Positions 17,311-25,688 of a DNA stretch of 32,047 bases are shown one piece after another (positions within the stretch are counted from its first letter, which is position 1; each line of letters begins with the position of its first letter). The position numbers and the translations under genes are program-made. Source of the DNA: an uncultured Chloroflexota bacterium. GTDB taxonomy: Bacteria > Chloroflexota > Anaerolineae > Aggregatilineales > Phototrophicaceae. Location of the stretch: the NCBI GenBank assembly GCA_937974245.1, contig CALJKV010000052.1, positions 1 to 32,047 of the forward strand, in the 5' to 3' direction. Under the pieces are notes generated by a model. It searched no databases. It was given only the letters and a program-made list of their open reading frames with translations, and was not told the origin of the DNA.

Positions 17311-17491
17311 AGTTGAAGATTGCCCTGAAATTATGAAGACCGACTTGTGGATAAAGCATTTGCCCCGATTAGGTTTGACAATTAATAACCCGACGATCAG
17401 CATCCTCGACATGGGCATTACATAATAGTGCTGGATAGCTCGGCAGCCCATAACAAATGAAATATTGAGCTTTTTAATAGGACAATCCGTG

Positions 17492-19681
17492 ATGCGAAGC
17501 TACGAGAGAAGACAATGGCAGGTGAAACAATCTCCTTTTAAACCGCTGGACCTCGCCCACGCTGAAACCATCCTGACGATTGGTAACGGGCTGGTAGGTG
17601 TGCGCGGCACATTTGAAGAAGGCTATCCCAATGATGCACCAACCACACTCATCGCTGGCGTGTTCAATCATAAGCCGGGGACGCTCGTCCCAGAGCTGGT
17701 AAGTATCCCCAACTGGCTGGCGCTCACCGTCTCCATCAATGGTGATACCTTCCACCTTGACCAGGGCAAAATTCTCGGTTATGAGCGTGTGCTCGATCTG
17801 CGAACGGCGACACTTACGCGCGGTGTGTTGTGGCTCAGCCCCAATCAGACGATTCTGCGACTAGCGTTTGAACGCTTCGCCAGCCAGTCCAACCCACATA
17901 TGCTGGCGCTGCGCGTGCTCATCCAACCGTTGAGTGAGGGTAGTCATCAACTGGCGGTGACAAGCGCACTGGATGGATCGATCCTCAATCCCGGAGGTAT
18001 CGATCATTGGGCGGTGCTACAAGGAGGCGCAGAGGGTGACACATTGCACATCAGCGGTGTCACCGAACAGAGCAGTTATTGTGTGGCGCTGGCTGCTCGG
18101 CTGCTGGTGGAAGGCATCAGCCCGCAGTGGTCGGATGCCAGCGCGCCGCGCATTCCGGCGCATACAGCCAGCTTCAGACTTGATCAGAATCAGAAGGTGG
18201 TCGTCACCAAACTGGTCAGCATTCACAGCACGCGCGATGGTCAAGATCCGGTAACGGCTAGCCGCCATACACTGGCTGATGCGATAGAGCAAGGGTATGA
18301 TACCCTCAAAGCCGCGCATGATGCCGCCTGGGCAGATTACTGGGATGCGATGGATATCGTCATCGAGGGTGACGAGGCGGCACAGCGAGCAGTGCGCTTT
18401 TGTACCTACCATATGCTCATCGCTGTGCCTACTGCCGACGAGCGCGTGAGCATCGCCGCCAAATCGCTCAGCGGTTTTGGTTACAAGGGACATGTTTTCT
18501 GGGATACAGAATTGTTCATACTACCACTGCTGACGCTGGCGCATCCAGAATCTGCACGACGGCTGCTGATGTATCGTTATCATAACCTGGCGGGCGCACG
18601 CGCCAAAGCCCAGGAAGCCGGTTACGAAGGCGCGATGTACCCGTGGGAAAGCACCGATACCGGTGAGGAAACCACCCCGCGTTGGACGAATCCGCACCCA
18701 ACAACCGGTGAGCGTATCCGCATCTGGACGGGCGATAACGAACACCATATCTCCACCGACATCGCTTACGCTATTTTGCAATATTGGCGCTGGACAGGTG
18801 ATGATGCGTGGTTCATGGATTATGGGGCGGAGATGGTGCTGGATACGGCGCGCTTCTGGGGCAGCCGAGCGGAATACAATATGGCGCAGGATCGTTATGA
18901 ACTGCGGATGCAAATCGGCCCGGATGAGTATCACGAAAACATCGACAATAGCGTATTTACCAATCGCATCGTTGTGTGGCATTTGCAGCAGGCGCAGCTG
19001 GTATGGGATTGGCTTAGCACGCACCATCCGCAGACCGCGAATCGCCTGGGCGCGATGCTGGACATCACGCCGGAACGGTTGGCGCACTGGGACGATATCA
19101 CTACGAAGATGTGGATCAACATCAATCAGGGTGTATTCGAGCAGTTCCAAGACTTCTTCGAGCGGCTGCAACCTTTCAACCTGGAGGATTACACACCGCG
19201 TACCGTGAATATGGATAGGATCCTCGGACGTGAAAAGACACAGCACGCGCGCGTCATCAAACAAGCGGATGTGGTTATGCTGATGGCGCTGCTCGGCGAT
19301 GAACTCGGCGACCGCGACTTCCTACGACGCAACTGGGATACATATTCCACCGTCGTCGATCATGGATCATCGCTCAGCCCATCGATTCATGCCTGGGTGG
19401 CATCACGCCTCGGGCTGGTCGATGAGGCCTATGATCTGTTCATCTACGCTGCCACTATCGATCTTGAAGATCATAAGGGTAATGTGCGTGATGGCATCCA
19501 CGCGGCGTCGTGTGGGGGGGTGTGGCAGGCGCTGGTTTTTGGCTTTTGCGGTCTAGAACTGACGCCGCACGGACCGCAGATCAACCCGGCGCTGCCAACC
19601 CATTGGCGAGAAATTCGCTTCAAAGTCCAGTATAAAGGACTGTTAGTACCATTCACCATATCACAGGGATCGACGACGTAA
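17492..19681 (+). CDS. GH65 glycoside phosphorylase (kojibiose/maltose phosphorylase type)
   Basis: About 729 residues from ATG 17492; AGGA at 17479-17482 serves it, and GTG 17489 or TTG 17465 are alternatives. The N-terminal beta-sandwich begins with ETILTIGNGLVGVRG. The alpha/alpha-barrel follows with GYKGHVFWDTELFILP, YRYHNLAGARAKA and GAMYPWES. The proposed general acid is Glu479 in IGPDEYHENIDNSVFTN. Family members split alpha-glucobioses with phosphate, giving beta-glucose-1-phosphate and a sugar. Maltose, kojibiose, nigerose and trehalose phosphorylases all share this scaffold, so the bond type is not settled. The stop overlaps the next start by 1 nt (TAATG). A 181-nt gap precedes it, with TTGACA at 17375-17380 as a possible -35 box. 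Confidence 0.93.
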   Translation: MRSYERRQWQVKQSPFKPLDLAHAETILTIGNGLVGVRGTFEEGYPNDAPTTLIAGVFNHKPGTLVPELVSIPNWLALTVSINGDTFHLDQGKILGYERVLDLRTATLTRGVLWLSPNQTILRLAFERFASQSNPHMLALRVLIQPLSEGSHQLAVTSALDGSILNPGGIDHWAVLQGGAEGDTLHISGVTEQSSYCVALAARLLVEGISPQWSDASAPRIPAHTASFRLDQNQKVVVTKLVSIHSTRDGQDPVTASRHTLADAIEQGYDTLKAAHDAAWADYWDAMDIVIEGDEAAQRAVRFCTYHMLIAVPTADERVSIAAKSLSGFGYKGHVFWDTELFILPLLTLAHPESARRLLMYRYHNLAGARAKAQEAGYEGAMYPWESTDTGEETTPRWTNPHPTTGERIRIWTGDNEHHISTDIAYAILQYWRWTGDDAWFMDYGAEMVLDTARFWGSRAEYNMAQDRYELRMQIGPDEYHENIDNSVFTNRIVVWHLQQAQLVWDWLSTHHPQTANRLGAMLDITPERLAHWDDITTKMWININQGVFEQFQDFFERLQPFNLEDYTPRTVNMDRILGREKTQHARVIKQADVVMLMALLGDELGDRDFLRRNWDTYSTVVDHGSSLSPSIHAWVASRLGLVDEAYDLFIYAATIDLEDHKGNVRDGIHAASCGGVWQALVFGFCGLELTPHGPQINPALPTHWREIRFKVQYKGLLVPFTISQGSTT

Positions 19682-20325
19682 TGCAGATTGGGTACATTTT
19701 TGACTTGGACGGCGTGTTGACTGATACCGCTGAATTTCACTATCGCGCGTGGCAGCGCGTGGCAGAGGAAGAAGGATTGCCTTTCACTCGCGAGGATAAC
19801 GAGGCACTGCGAGGTGTGCCGCGTCGTGCCAGCCTGGAAACACTGCTCAAGGGGCGCACGTTGCCGGAAGCAACTATGCTGCAGATCATGGAGCGGAAGA
19901 ACAATTATTATCGCGAATTCCTCCAAGAAATCACCCCGGCGGGTTTACTCCCCGGTGTAAAGGCGCTCCTGGACGAAGCCCGCGCCGCCAGAGTACGCCT
20001 GGGGCTGGGTTCCGCCAGCAAAAACGCCCGCGATGTGTGCGAGCGCCTGGGTATCATGGATTACATAAATGCCTTCGGTGATGGGTACAGCGTGGTCAAC
20101 GCCAAGCCCGCGCCGGATTTGTTCCTATGGGTGGCGGGCGGACTGGGACTGAACCCGCAGCAGTGCATCGTCTTTGAAGACTCTGAAGCAGGCATTGACG
20201 CGGGGTTGGCAGGCGGCTTCCGGACGCTGGGCATTGGCCCGGTGGAGCGCGTGGGCAGGGCACACCGCATCCGAGATGATCTGTCAAACAGCCAGGTAGC
20301 GGAATTCACACTGCCGCTCGTTTAA
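19681..20325 (+). CDS. pgmB: beta-phosphoglucomutase (HAD family)
   Basis: 214 residues, the usual length. Motif I is FDLDGVLTDT, with nucleophile Asp8 and acid/base Asp10. The cap domain carries LRGVPRRASLETLL. GSASKNA is motif II, NAKPAPDLFL supplies the motif III lysine, and VFEDSEAGIDA is motif IV with the magnesium ligands. It converts beta-glucose-1-phosphate to glucose-6-phosphate in the cytoplasm. Translational coupling to the GH65 phosphorylase, whose product it uses, supports the call strongly and completes the pathway into glycolysis. Confidence 0.95.
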   Translation: MQIGYIFDLDGVLTDTAEFHYRAWQRVAEEEGLPFTREDNEALRGVPRRASLETLLKGRTLPEATMLQIMERKNNYYREFLQEITPAGLLPGVKALLDEARAARVRLGLGSASKNARDVCERLGIMDYINAFGDGYSVVNAKPAPDLFLWVAGGLGLNPQQCIVFEDSEAGIDAGLAGGFRTLGIGPVERVGRAHRIRDDLSNSQVAEFTLPLV

Positions 20326-20592
20326 TTGCACATACCCCGTCAGCCGCGACCCGAACAGTCGCCTCATAAGCACGAGGAAGCAGGTATCAGCGAGTTACAC
20401 AAGTGAATCCTGGTAGTTTTGCTGCTCCTAGTCGTGGTTGTTTGGATTTTCGTGCTTCCCGGCGCTACTATTGTGGCTGTAGCGAGCAGCAATCAATAAT
20501 CGGGTATGTTGCTGGAATCCGATTTGATTCAAGTGTGGGGGCCCTTGTGGTGTGCCTCTGCTAAAGTAGAGTAACAGATGCTTCAAAGCATC
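20326..20592. other. intergenic region with a hydrophobic micro-ORF
   Basis: No clear gene. One frame from 20407 to 20499 reads LVVLLLLVVVVWIFVLPGA and ends in SSNQ with TAA. It lacks an ATG (TTG 20419 is the nearest start and would give 26 residues), so it may be a membrane micropeptide or the remnant of a membrane-protein gene. AGATGCTT at 20576-20583 and AAGCATCT at 20586-20593 form an 8-bp hairpin with a 2-nt loop. Confidence 0.25.
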
Positions 20593-20832
20593 TTCACATC
20601 TTTCACAACTCCATTTTGCACACTCCGCATCAACTTGTGGTGGGCGTATGAAATTTTTGAAATTCAGTAGAAATGACCTTCACACCCTGTGAATCCTGTG
20701 AAGTTGTGAAGCTTCGCAACTAAAAGAGCCTGTGATTCACAGGTTTCACAACCTTCACAGGCTCTTTCTCGCCGCTATGCGGCACGGATTGTAGCCTCAA
20801 TCCTCGGCTTCACAGCCCTCACAACCTTCACA
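20593..20832. repeat. cluster of TTCACA/TGTGAA motifs
   Basis: Within 240 nt the hexamer TTCACA or its complement occurs at 20593, 20602, 20679, 20688, 20697, 20705, 20736, 20745, 20754, 20809 and 20827. Spacing is often 8-9 nt (for example 20688/20697/20705 and 20736/20745/20754). The last copies lie inside the 3' end of the primase gene. Short repeats in both orientations beside a replication gene are suggestive of iterons or a protein-binding array, but no initiator gene or AT-rich unwinding region is obvious. Confidence 0.5.
20723..20767 (-). terminator. terminator hairpin downstream of the primase gene
   Basis: AAAGAGCCTGTGA at 20723-20735 pairs perfectly over 13 bp with TCACAGGCTCTTT at 20755-20767. 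On the minus strand the stem ends in CTCTTTT, as in intrinsic terminators, 30 nt after the primase stop. A competing inner hairpin exists (CCTGTG 20729-20734 with CACAGG 20738-20743), giving the same three-arm design as at 12351-12406. Confidence 0.65.
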
Positions 20833-23724
20833 ACCTAAAACTTCGGACTTCAAGCGCCATAATCGCACAACACTGCCGCGCACGCTCTTCTGCACGCTCA
20901 GGTTAGTCTTGCCGGGAATCAGCAAGCTGTCCTCTCGGAGCTGGCTGCCAATGGCGTATGCCGTGAACTTCAGCGGCTGGATTTTGTTCACCTCGCGCAG
21001 AGTCACATCAGGTAACAGGTAGACGAAGCCCTCGTCCCGATAACCAACAACCGTCGTTCCCGGCGCATACTCACGGGGATGACGCATGTCATCATCCAGC
21101 ACCGCCTGTCCGCTACCGATCAACTGCCCTAGAACGTTGAGGAAGTGTTCGCTCGCCCGTTCCTGTCGCAAAGTGCGAACGCTTTCAACGATGACATCCT
21201 GCCAGGTTGGAAGCAGGTAATCCTCTTCTATCTCATGCAGGAACTTCGACAGCAACTGATAGACTGTCACCAGCACCGCCCAGTTCTTCACCACGCGGTC
21301 ATTGTTGGACTGCCTGCCGATCTCAGCGGCGAGCTTCGCCTTGTAGCCCTTCACGTTGTTATTGAAGCGATTGGCGATGTCCTCCTTCAGATCACTGTTT
21401 TCCAGCTGTTTTGCCACCCACGACGCAAAGTGCGCGGTGAAACCGGGTAGACTATCCCGCAGACCTTCGGCATGAACGAGCACCTGCCCGTCCGGGTCGC
21501 GCTTCTCCCATGGCGGCACTTCCAGCACAAGCATTCGCGCAATCACCGACATCTCACCTTCGATGGTGGTTTCCCCGGTGGAGAGGATCAGTCCGCGACA
21601 GGGCTTCTCCTGGCGGACTTTCGCCTCACGGGTCAACCGCCCGCGTCCCATGCCGCGTGAGTAGCTTTGCAGGAAGCGGGTGAAGGTCTTTTCGTCAGCA
21701 TAGATGGACTTGTAGTCATCCACCCAGAAGATGGTATCCGCTAAGGGATAACCGAGCGTCTCGACGGTGTTGATGGTGTCCCCCCACTGGGCAGGCGGTG
21801 TGTCACGGCTGAACTGCCCGTAGAAGCTACTGAGTAGCGACGCAATCTCGGATTTACCGCTGCCCGATGTGCCGACCAGATGCACGGCTGGGCGGGTCGC
21901 AGTCGTCGGGAAGAAACGCTGAAGCACCGGCAGGAGTGCGAATGCAATCAGGCAGGATGCCAAGTGAGGCGGCAAGACCTTCGTCACTGCATCGAATGCC
22001 GCTAGGCTGTCAGCCCAACTCGTTGCTTGCAAACCATAGTCGCGCAGACGATGATCCAGCTCGACTGATGGCGGTTCAGCCAGCTTGCCCTTCGCTGTGA
22101 TGCAGTCCTGCGGTGAGACGTAGACCCAGCGACCATCCAACTGCATCCAGCCCATGAAGTTATAGTGTCGGTGGGTGGGGAACTCCCCCGACAGATGCAC
22201 GATGGCTGGCACCAGATGCTTCGACATCCCTGCTCGAACGACATACTGTGACCCTGCATTTGCGCCGATGAAGCGTCTCAATGCAACATCATCGACAAAG
22301 ACATCGCCGGGCACATCCAGTCGCTTGAGTGCCTCACCGCGACGCAGTTCCAGCGCAGTGTGATGGACTTCCTTGCCGTCGTCATCTACCTGGCAGGTCT
22401 GATGCAGTGCCGTGGCTGACCAATCGGCGACGGTCTTCTCGTGTGTGCCGCGATAGCTTTCCTTGCGATACACCATCTTTCCATCCAGTAGGACGTAGCT
22501 CTCGGTATCGACGTATTCCTGCTGGCGCTGGCGTTCCAGTTCGCGCTTCTTTTCCTTATACAAGCGGTCGATGTCGCTGATTTTCAGCCCATCGCCGCAC
22601 AAGGCTTTGAGGCGCTGGCGCTCCTCTGCCCATTCGATGGCGTTGAGATGCACGCACGCTTCGACGACTACGGCGATTTGCGCTGTGGTCAGTCTCTCTG
22701 TTTTCTGCTCGACCTCGAAGCGCCTGACAAGCTGACCGACCACCTGCCGGGCATGTTCTTTCGGCGCGGCGATGGGTTCTCTTGGTGACTGGCGGTAGGC
22801 ACTGGCGATAGTGGCTCTGGCTTCCTTTTCGCGTGTAGTGGGATTCTCGCTTCCGTCCCCATCGGCGACGTGTCGAGTGATGAGTTCCCGTTCAGCATCG
22901 CTCTGGCTGTAGCCCGCATCCCGAAGCTGGCAAGCGGCAGCGAAGAGTTCGGCATTGCGGCTACCGTTGTGCGCTCCGCTTGAGAGATATTGCTCGGTTC
23001 GCGGCGGCAGTGGATGGTGTCCGTTGCCGTTAGTCGAGAACATCGGTGCATGACCATTCGGCTGTGGCTTCACCGCCAGCCAATCGAAACCACTCAGCAC
23101 ATAGCGCCGATCTGGATGCCAATCCACCACCTGCACCATAGCGTTCTCGCGGTCGGGCTTGGTATTAATGCTATCCGGCAGGCGCATGACAGATGCCACC
23201 GACTTCACATAGGCCTCGTCGCCATCCAACACTCTGAAAAGCCCATGCAGGATATGAGCGACTCTTTGCTTGTCCTCATCGGTTTCCAGCAGGAACGGCA
23301 CGTCCAGCAGCCAATATCCATGCCAGCCACCGCCGCTATCGACGATGACGGACGGTGCAGGGTCAAATTCGCGGAGTTTCGTCAGTTCCTTGTCGCGCTG
23401 GATCGAGTCGCCATCACAATCGACATCGACCCACAAAGCGGGCACGAGCGCCGCCGATGCCGCGCTGCCTTTTTTCTCTTTTCTGAGGCAAGGCGCAAAG
23501 TAAACGCCATAGCCCTCAGCATTGAGCCTATCCGCCTGCTTGCAGATGACTTCATGTTGTTTGTCGTTTCCGGGTTCTGGCCATAACGTGCGGACTTCGC
23601 CTGTTTCGGGATGGATACAGCGCAGTTCTAACCAGAGTTTCTCAGGTATATCAGGATAGAGCGCCGCAAGAAAATCGCTTCTTGCAACGATTCGTTCGTT
23701 GTTCGCTGTCGTTTTCTGTGTCAT
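20797..23724 (-). CDS. primase-helicase replication protein (archaeo-eukaryotic primase + DUF927-like ATPase)
   Basis: 975 residues. The N-terminal primase domain shows the metal site PALWVDVDCDGD (Asp100, Asp102), the glycine/histidine motif DSGGGWHGYWLL (His135) and SVMRLPDSINTKPD, as in RepB-like/AEP primases. A long charged linker follows (DRLYKEKKRELERQRQQ). The C-terminal part is a DUF927-type P-loop ATPase with Walker A GTSGSGKS at about residue 613 and Walker B DTIFWVDDY, and with a basic loop GRGRLTREAK. Such fusions prime and unwind DNA for plasmid or phage-like replication. The last residues, CEGCEGCEAED, are encoded by the TTCACA-type repeats. The gene ends the minus-strand par-mob-rep block; 96 nt separates it from the relaxase gene, and its own ribosome binding site is weak. 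Confidence 0.9.
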   Translation of the reverse strand: MTQKTTANNERIVARSDFLAALYPDIPEKLWLELRCIHPETGEVRTLWPEPGNDKQHEVICKQADRLNAEGYGVYFAPCLRKEKKGSAASAALVPALWVDVDCDGDSIQRDKELTKLREFDPAPSVIVDSGGGWHGYWLLDVPFLLETDEDKQRVAHILHGLFRVLDGDEAYVKSVASVMRLPDSINTKPDRENAMVQVVDWHPDRRYVLSGFDWLAVKPQPNGHAPMFSTNGNGHHPLPPRTEQYLSSGAHNGSRNAELFAAACQLRDAGYSQSDAERELITRHVADGDGSENPTTREKEARATIASAYRQSPREPIAAPKEHARQVVGQLVRRFEVEQKTERLTTAQIAVVVEACVHLNAIEWAEERQRLKALCGDGLKISDIDRLYKEKKRELERQRQQEYVDTESYVLLDGKMVYRKESYRGTHEKTVADWSATALHQTCQVDDDGKEVHHTALELRRGEALKRLDVPGDVFVDDVALRRFIGANAGSQYVVRAGMSKHLVPAIVHLSGEFPTHRHYNFMGWMQLDGRWVYVSPQDCITAKGKLAEPPSVELDHRLRDYGLQATSWADSLAAFDAVTKVLPPHLASCLIAFALLPVLQRFFPTTATRPAVHLVGTSGSGKSEIASLLSSFYGQFSRDTPPAQWGDTINTVETLGYPLADTIFWVDDYKSIYADEKTFTRFLQSYSRGMGRGRLTREAKVRQEKPCRGLILSTGETTIEGEMSVIARMLVLEVPPWEKRDPDGQVLVHAEGLRDSLPGFTAHFASWVAKQLENSDLKEDIANRFNNNVKGYKAKLAAEIGRQSNNDRVVKNWAVLVTVYQLLSKFLHEIEEDYLLPTWQDVIVESVRTLRQERASEHFLNVLGQLIGSGQAVLDDDMRHPREYAPGTTVVGYRDEGFVYLLPDVTLREVNKIQPLKFTAYAIGSQLREDSLLIPGKTNLSVQKSVRGSVVRLWRLKSEVLGCEGCEGCEAED

Positions 23725-23820
23725 ACTTGAATCACTTTCATATGGTGGACACAGGGGCTAGAAGCGCGTTCCGTTTGGCGACGACTGCGCTTCCGGCTCC
23801 TGTGTGCGTTATGGATAAAA

Positions 23821-24741
23821 TCATCGGTCAATGGTTGGGTATTCCCTGTCAACAGTATCAATCTCACGCTGGTCGCGTCGTTCACGTAACTGCTCCTTGA
23901 GTTGGATGGCGAGTAGCTCAGCTTCCTCATGGTCGAGGTTATCCATCACCGGACGGAATTGCAGAGTCGTCTGGTCTTCACGATTCTTGAAATAGCCGTA
24001 ATAGCCGACGGCGCTGGTATCCTCATCCGTCCGGCGCACACCAGCCCACACCGCGCCGATCCCCGGTTCGTGACCATGCGATTCCTCTATATGAGCGACC
24101 TGTTCCTGCTGTTCGCGTACAGCCGCCAGCGCATCATAGCGCTGTTCCCAGTCGCGTCCGGCGAAACGATCCATGAGCGCGACCATGTTCTCCTGCGTGA
24201 CCTCATGCAGCATGTCGATGTGATTGACTTCGCGGTTGCGCGAGAAATACAACGGTTTACGCCTGCCTTCGTCGGCATCGTAGTAGGTGCCCGGTAGCAC
24301 CACATGGCTATGGGGGTTATGCTGACCCGGCGCTTCGTCGCCGTCGGTTTGGCGGTGATGCAAAACCGACGACCACTCGACCCCAGTATCAATGCCCCGT
24401 GCATCGAAGAAATTGTTCATCGTGCGCTCGGTGAGCTGGCGGACAAACTGCTCACGGCGTTCGGGCGGCACCATGCGGATCAGGTCTGCGTTGGGATTAA
24501 TCACGAGGCTGAACATCAGCACATGCTCACTTCTGTACGCTTCACAGCGGTCAGCAATCTCAGCGACTGAACCACCCATACCCCGATCCAACCAGCGCTC
24601 ACGACCTCCGGCAAAACGCGCTTTCTCGGTGCGCGATTCTCTGTAGGTCAAATACTTCAACAGATTGCCCATACGTTTGCTCTCGTTGGCGGTGGGCTTT
24701 TTGTACTTCACATTCGAGACACACATCTGCTTGCGATCCAC
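23821..24741 (-). CDS. HUH-type relaxase / mobilisation protein
   Basis: 306 residues from a GTG start at 24741 (GGGAGG upstream; ATG 24726 is an alternative). The three-histidine metal motif is HNPHSHVVLP (His141, His144, His146), preceded by His128-His129. Candidate nicking tyrosines are Tyr30 and Tyr33 in LLKYLTYRESR. Relaxases nick oriT and pilot the strand through a conjugation channel. It is short: only the catalytic domain and a charged tail are present, with no helicase or primase module; the primase-helicase is the separate next gene. It starts 3 nt after the ribbon-helix-helix gene, the usual accessory-then-relaxase order. I do not recognise the exact MOB family. Confidence 0.82.
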   Translation of the reverse strand: MDRKQMCVSNVKYKKPTANESKRMGNLLKYLTYRESRTEKARFAGGRERWLDRGMGGSVAEIADRCEAYRSEHVLMFSLVINPNADLIRMVPPERREQFVRQLTERTMNNFFDARGIDTGVEWSSVLHHRQTDGDEAPGQHNPHSHVVLPGTYYDADEGRRKPLYFSRNREVNHIDMLHEVTQENMVALMDRFAGRDWEQRYDALAAVREQQEQVAHIEESHGHEPGIGAVWAGVRRTDEDTSAVGYYGYFKNREDQTTLQFRPVMDNLDHEEAELLAIQLKEQLRERRDQREIDTVDREYPTIDR

Positions 24742-24744
24742 GTC

Positions 24745-25059
24745 CTACGCCTCCCGCTTGCGCCTGAAGTACGCGGCCATCTTTTCCAGCAATTCACTCT
24801 GTCGCTGAAGCTGCTCCTCAACCGCATCCAGCCGACCTTCCAGCTTGCGGGTAATCGCTGCCCGCGTGCCGGGAATATCGTCCTGATGGGATAGATACAG
24901 GTTCAGCGCATCCCGGATGAGGTCGGTTTTGTTCTGCATCTGTCCCTGCCGGGCGCGGACGCGCAGAATCTCTTCCAGCCGCCGCATTTGCTCCGGCGTG
25001 AAGCCCACGCTGAGGCGCTCGGTGTAGCCGTCACGGTTCTTACGCTTGTTCAAGGTCAA
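24745..25059 (-). CDS. ribbon-helix-helix relaxosome accessory protein (MobC-like)
   Basis: 104 residues. The N-terminus reads TERLSVGFTPEQMRRLEEIL, then NKTDLIRDALNLYLSHQ, which is the strand-helix-helix pattern of a ribbon-helix-helix DNA-binding protein. A coiled coil follows (LEGRLDAVEEQLQRQSELLEKM) with a basic end. Placed 3 nt before the relaxase and 4 nt after the HU-like gene, it most likely binds oriT and helps the relaxase, and may repress this operon. Confidence 0.8.
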   Translation of the reverse strand: MTLNKRKNRDGYTERLSVGFTPEQMRRLEEILRVRARQGQMQNKTDLIRDALNLYLSHQDDIPGTRAAITRKLEGRLDAVEEQLQRQSELLEKMAAYFRRKREA

Positions 25060-25063
25060 CCTC

Positions 25064-25327
25064 CTAAATGCGTTCCTTCAAGTTCTCTGTAGGACGGAAA
25101 CGTCCATACACCCGGCGCAGTCGTCCACGTTGGTTGAGTGCGCCACCCGCTTTCATGTCCTGCACTTCGATACTCAAGCGTCCGATTTCAGGCACGATGA
25201 TGCTTTGTCCTGCAACCAGTTCTTTCAGCCAGACTTCAGTCAGCACTTCGACCACTTCCGCCACGTCGCGCTGGGTGCGGTGTGGCAGCCGTCGGGCGAC
25301 TTCGGCGATTACTTCTCGGTGAATCAT
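25064..25327 (-). CDS. HU/IHF-like DNA-bending protein
   Basis: 87 residues, near the 90 typical of HU. IHREVIAEVARRLPHRTQRD forms the first helices, VVEVLTEVWLKELVAGQSI leads into the strand VPEIGRLSIEVQ, and the arm region with RGRLRRVYGRFRPTENLKERI closes the protein. The usual arm motif is changed: the RNPQTG-type proline loop is not seen. It has AGGAG 7 nt before the ATG. Encoded with relaxase genes, it may act as the DNA-bending partner in relaxosome assembly, replication or integrase synapsis. Confidence 0.78.
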   Translation of the reverse strand: MIHREVIAEVARRLPHRTQRDVAEVVEVLTEVWLKELVAGQSIIVPEIGRLSIEVQDMKAGGALNQRGRLRRVYGRFRPTENLKERI

Positions 25328-25381
25328 TTTGCTCTCCTGTCCTTGTCATTTGCTTTGGTCAGCCCTCGTAGGATGAGATGA

Positions 25382-25645
25382 GGTGTTGCTCATCGGAGCA
25401 ACACCGCCACACACCGCGAAAATACGCTGGGGTGTGGTCTGTGGGGCTGGTTTGCCAGCCCCACAGGTGCGGCGGACATGCAACACCGCCGCATGGGTGC
25501 AAGCGCGAAAGTGCGCTGCACCAAGCCCCTCCGGCGTTGAGGAGCCAGCGATTTAGCTGGCTTCCCATGACCCTTAGTGGACTTATGAAAACCGCAGAGG
25601 TTCTTCAGGGTCATGGGAGTATCGCTGTGGCTGGCACAGCGATAC
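25382..25645. other. contiguous array of hairpins (structured RNA, oriT or centromere candidate)
   Basis: At least seven stems lie end to end, only 0-20 nt apart: 25382-25391/25396-25405 (10 bp); CACACC 25411-25416/GGTGTG 25431-25436; 25439-25450/25455-25466 (12 bp, loop TTTG); TGCGGCGG 25468-25475/CCGCCGCA 25486-25493; 25496-25506/25513-25522, which can also close on a GAAA tetraloop; 25541-25549/25556-25565 (one bulge); CCCATGACCCT 25564-25574/25607-25617 (11 bp); and 25619-25629/25635-25645 (11 bp, loop GCTGG). No U-runs follow, so these are not ordinary terminators. No credible protein is encoded here. The place, between partition and mobilisation genes, suggests oriT, a single-strand origin, parC or a functional RNA. 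Confidence 0.7.
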
Positions 25646-25688
25646 CAGGCCGCGCCAGCGGGCTGATGCGTCGGACATGCGGACAAGT

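Noticed and set aside
17375..17403. A sigma-70 promoter for the GH65 gene (TTGACA at 17375)
   Set aside because: The box 17 nt downstream (CAGCAT) is a poor -10 element, so I do not list it as a feature.
25382..25645. CRISPR array in the hairpin region
   Set aside because: The stems differ from one another in sequence; there are no identical direct repeats with regular spacers and no cas genes.
25473..25680. CGGACATGC direct repeat (25473-25481 and 25672-25680) as an attachment site
   Set aside because: Only 9 nt, internal to the element, and not linked to any recombinase boundary.
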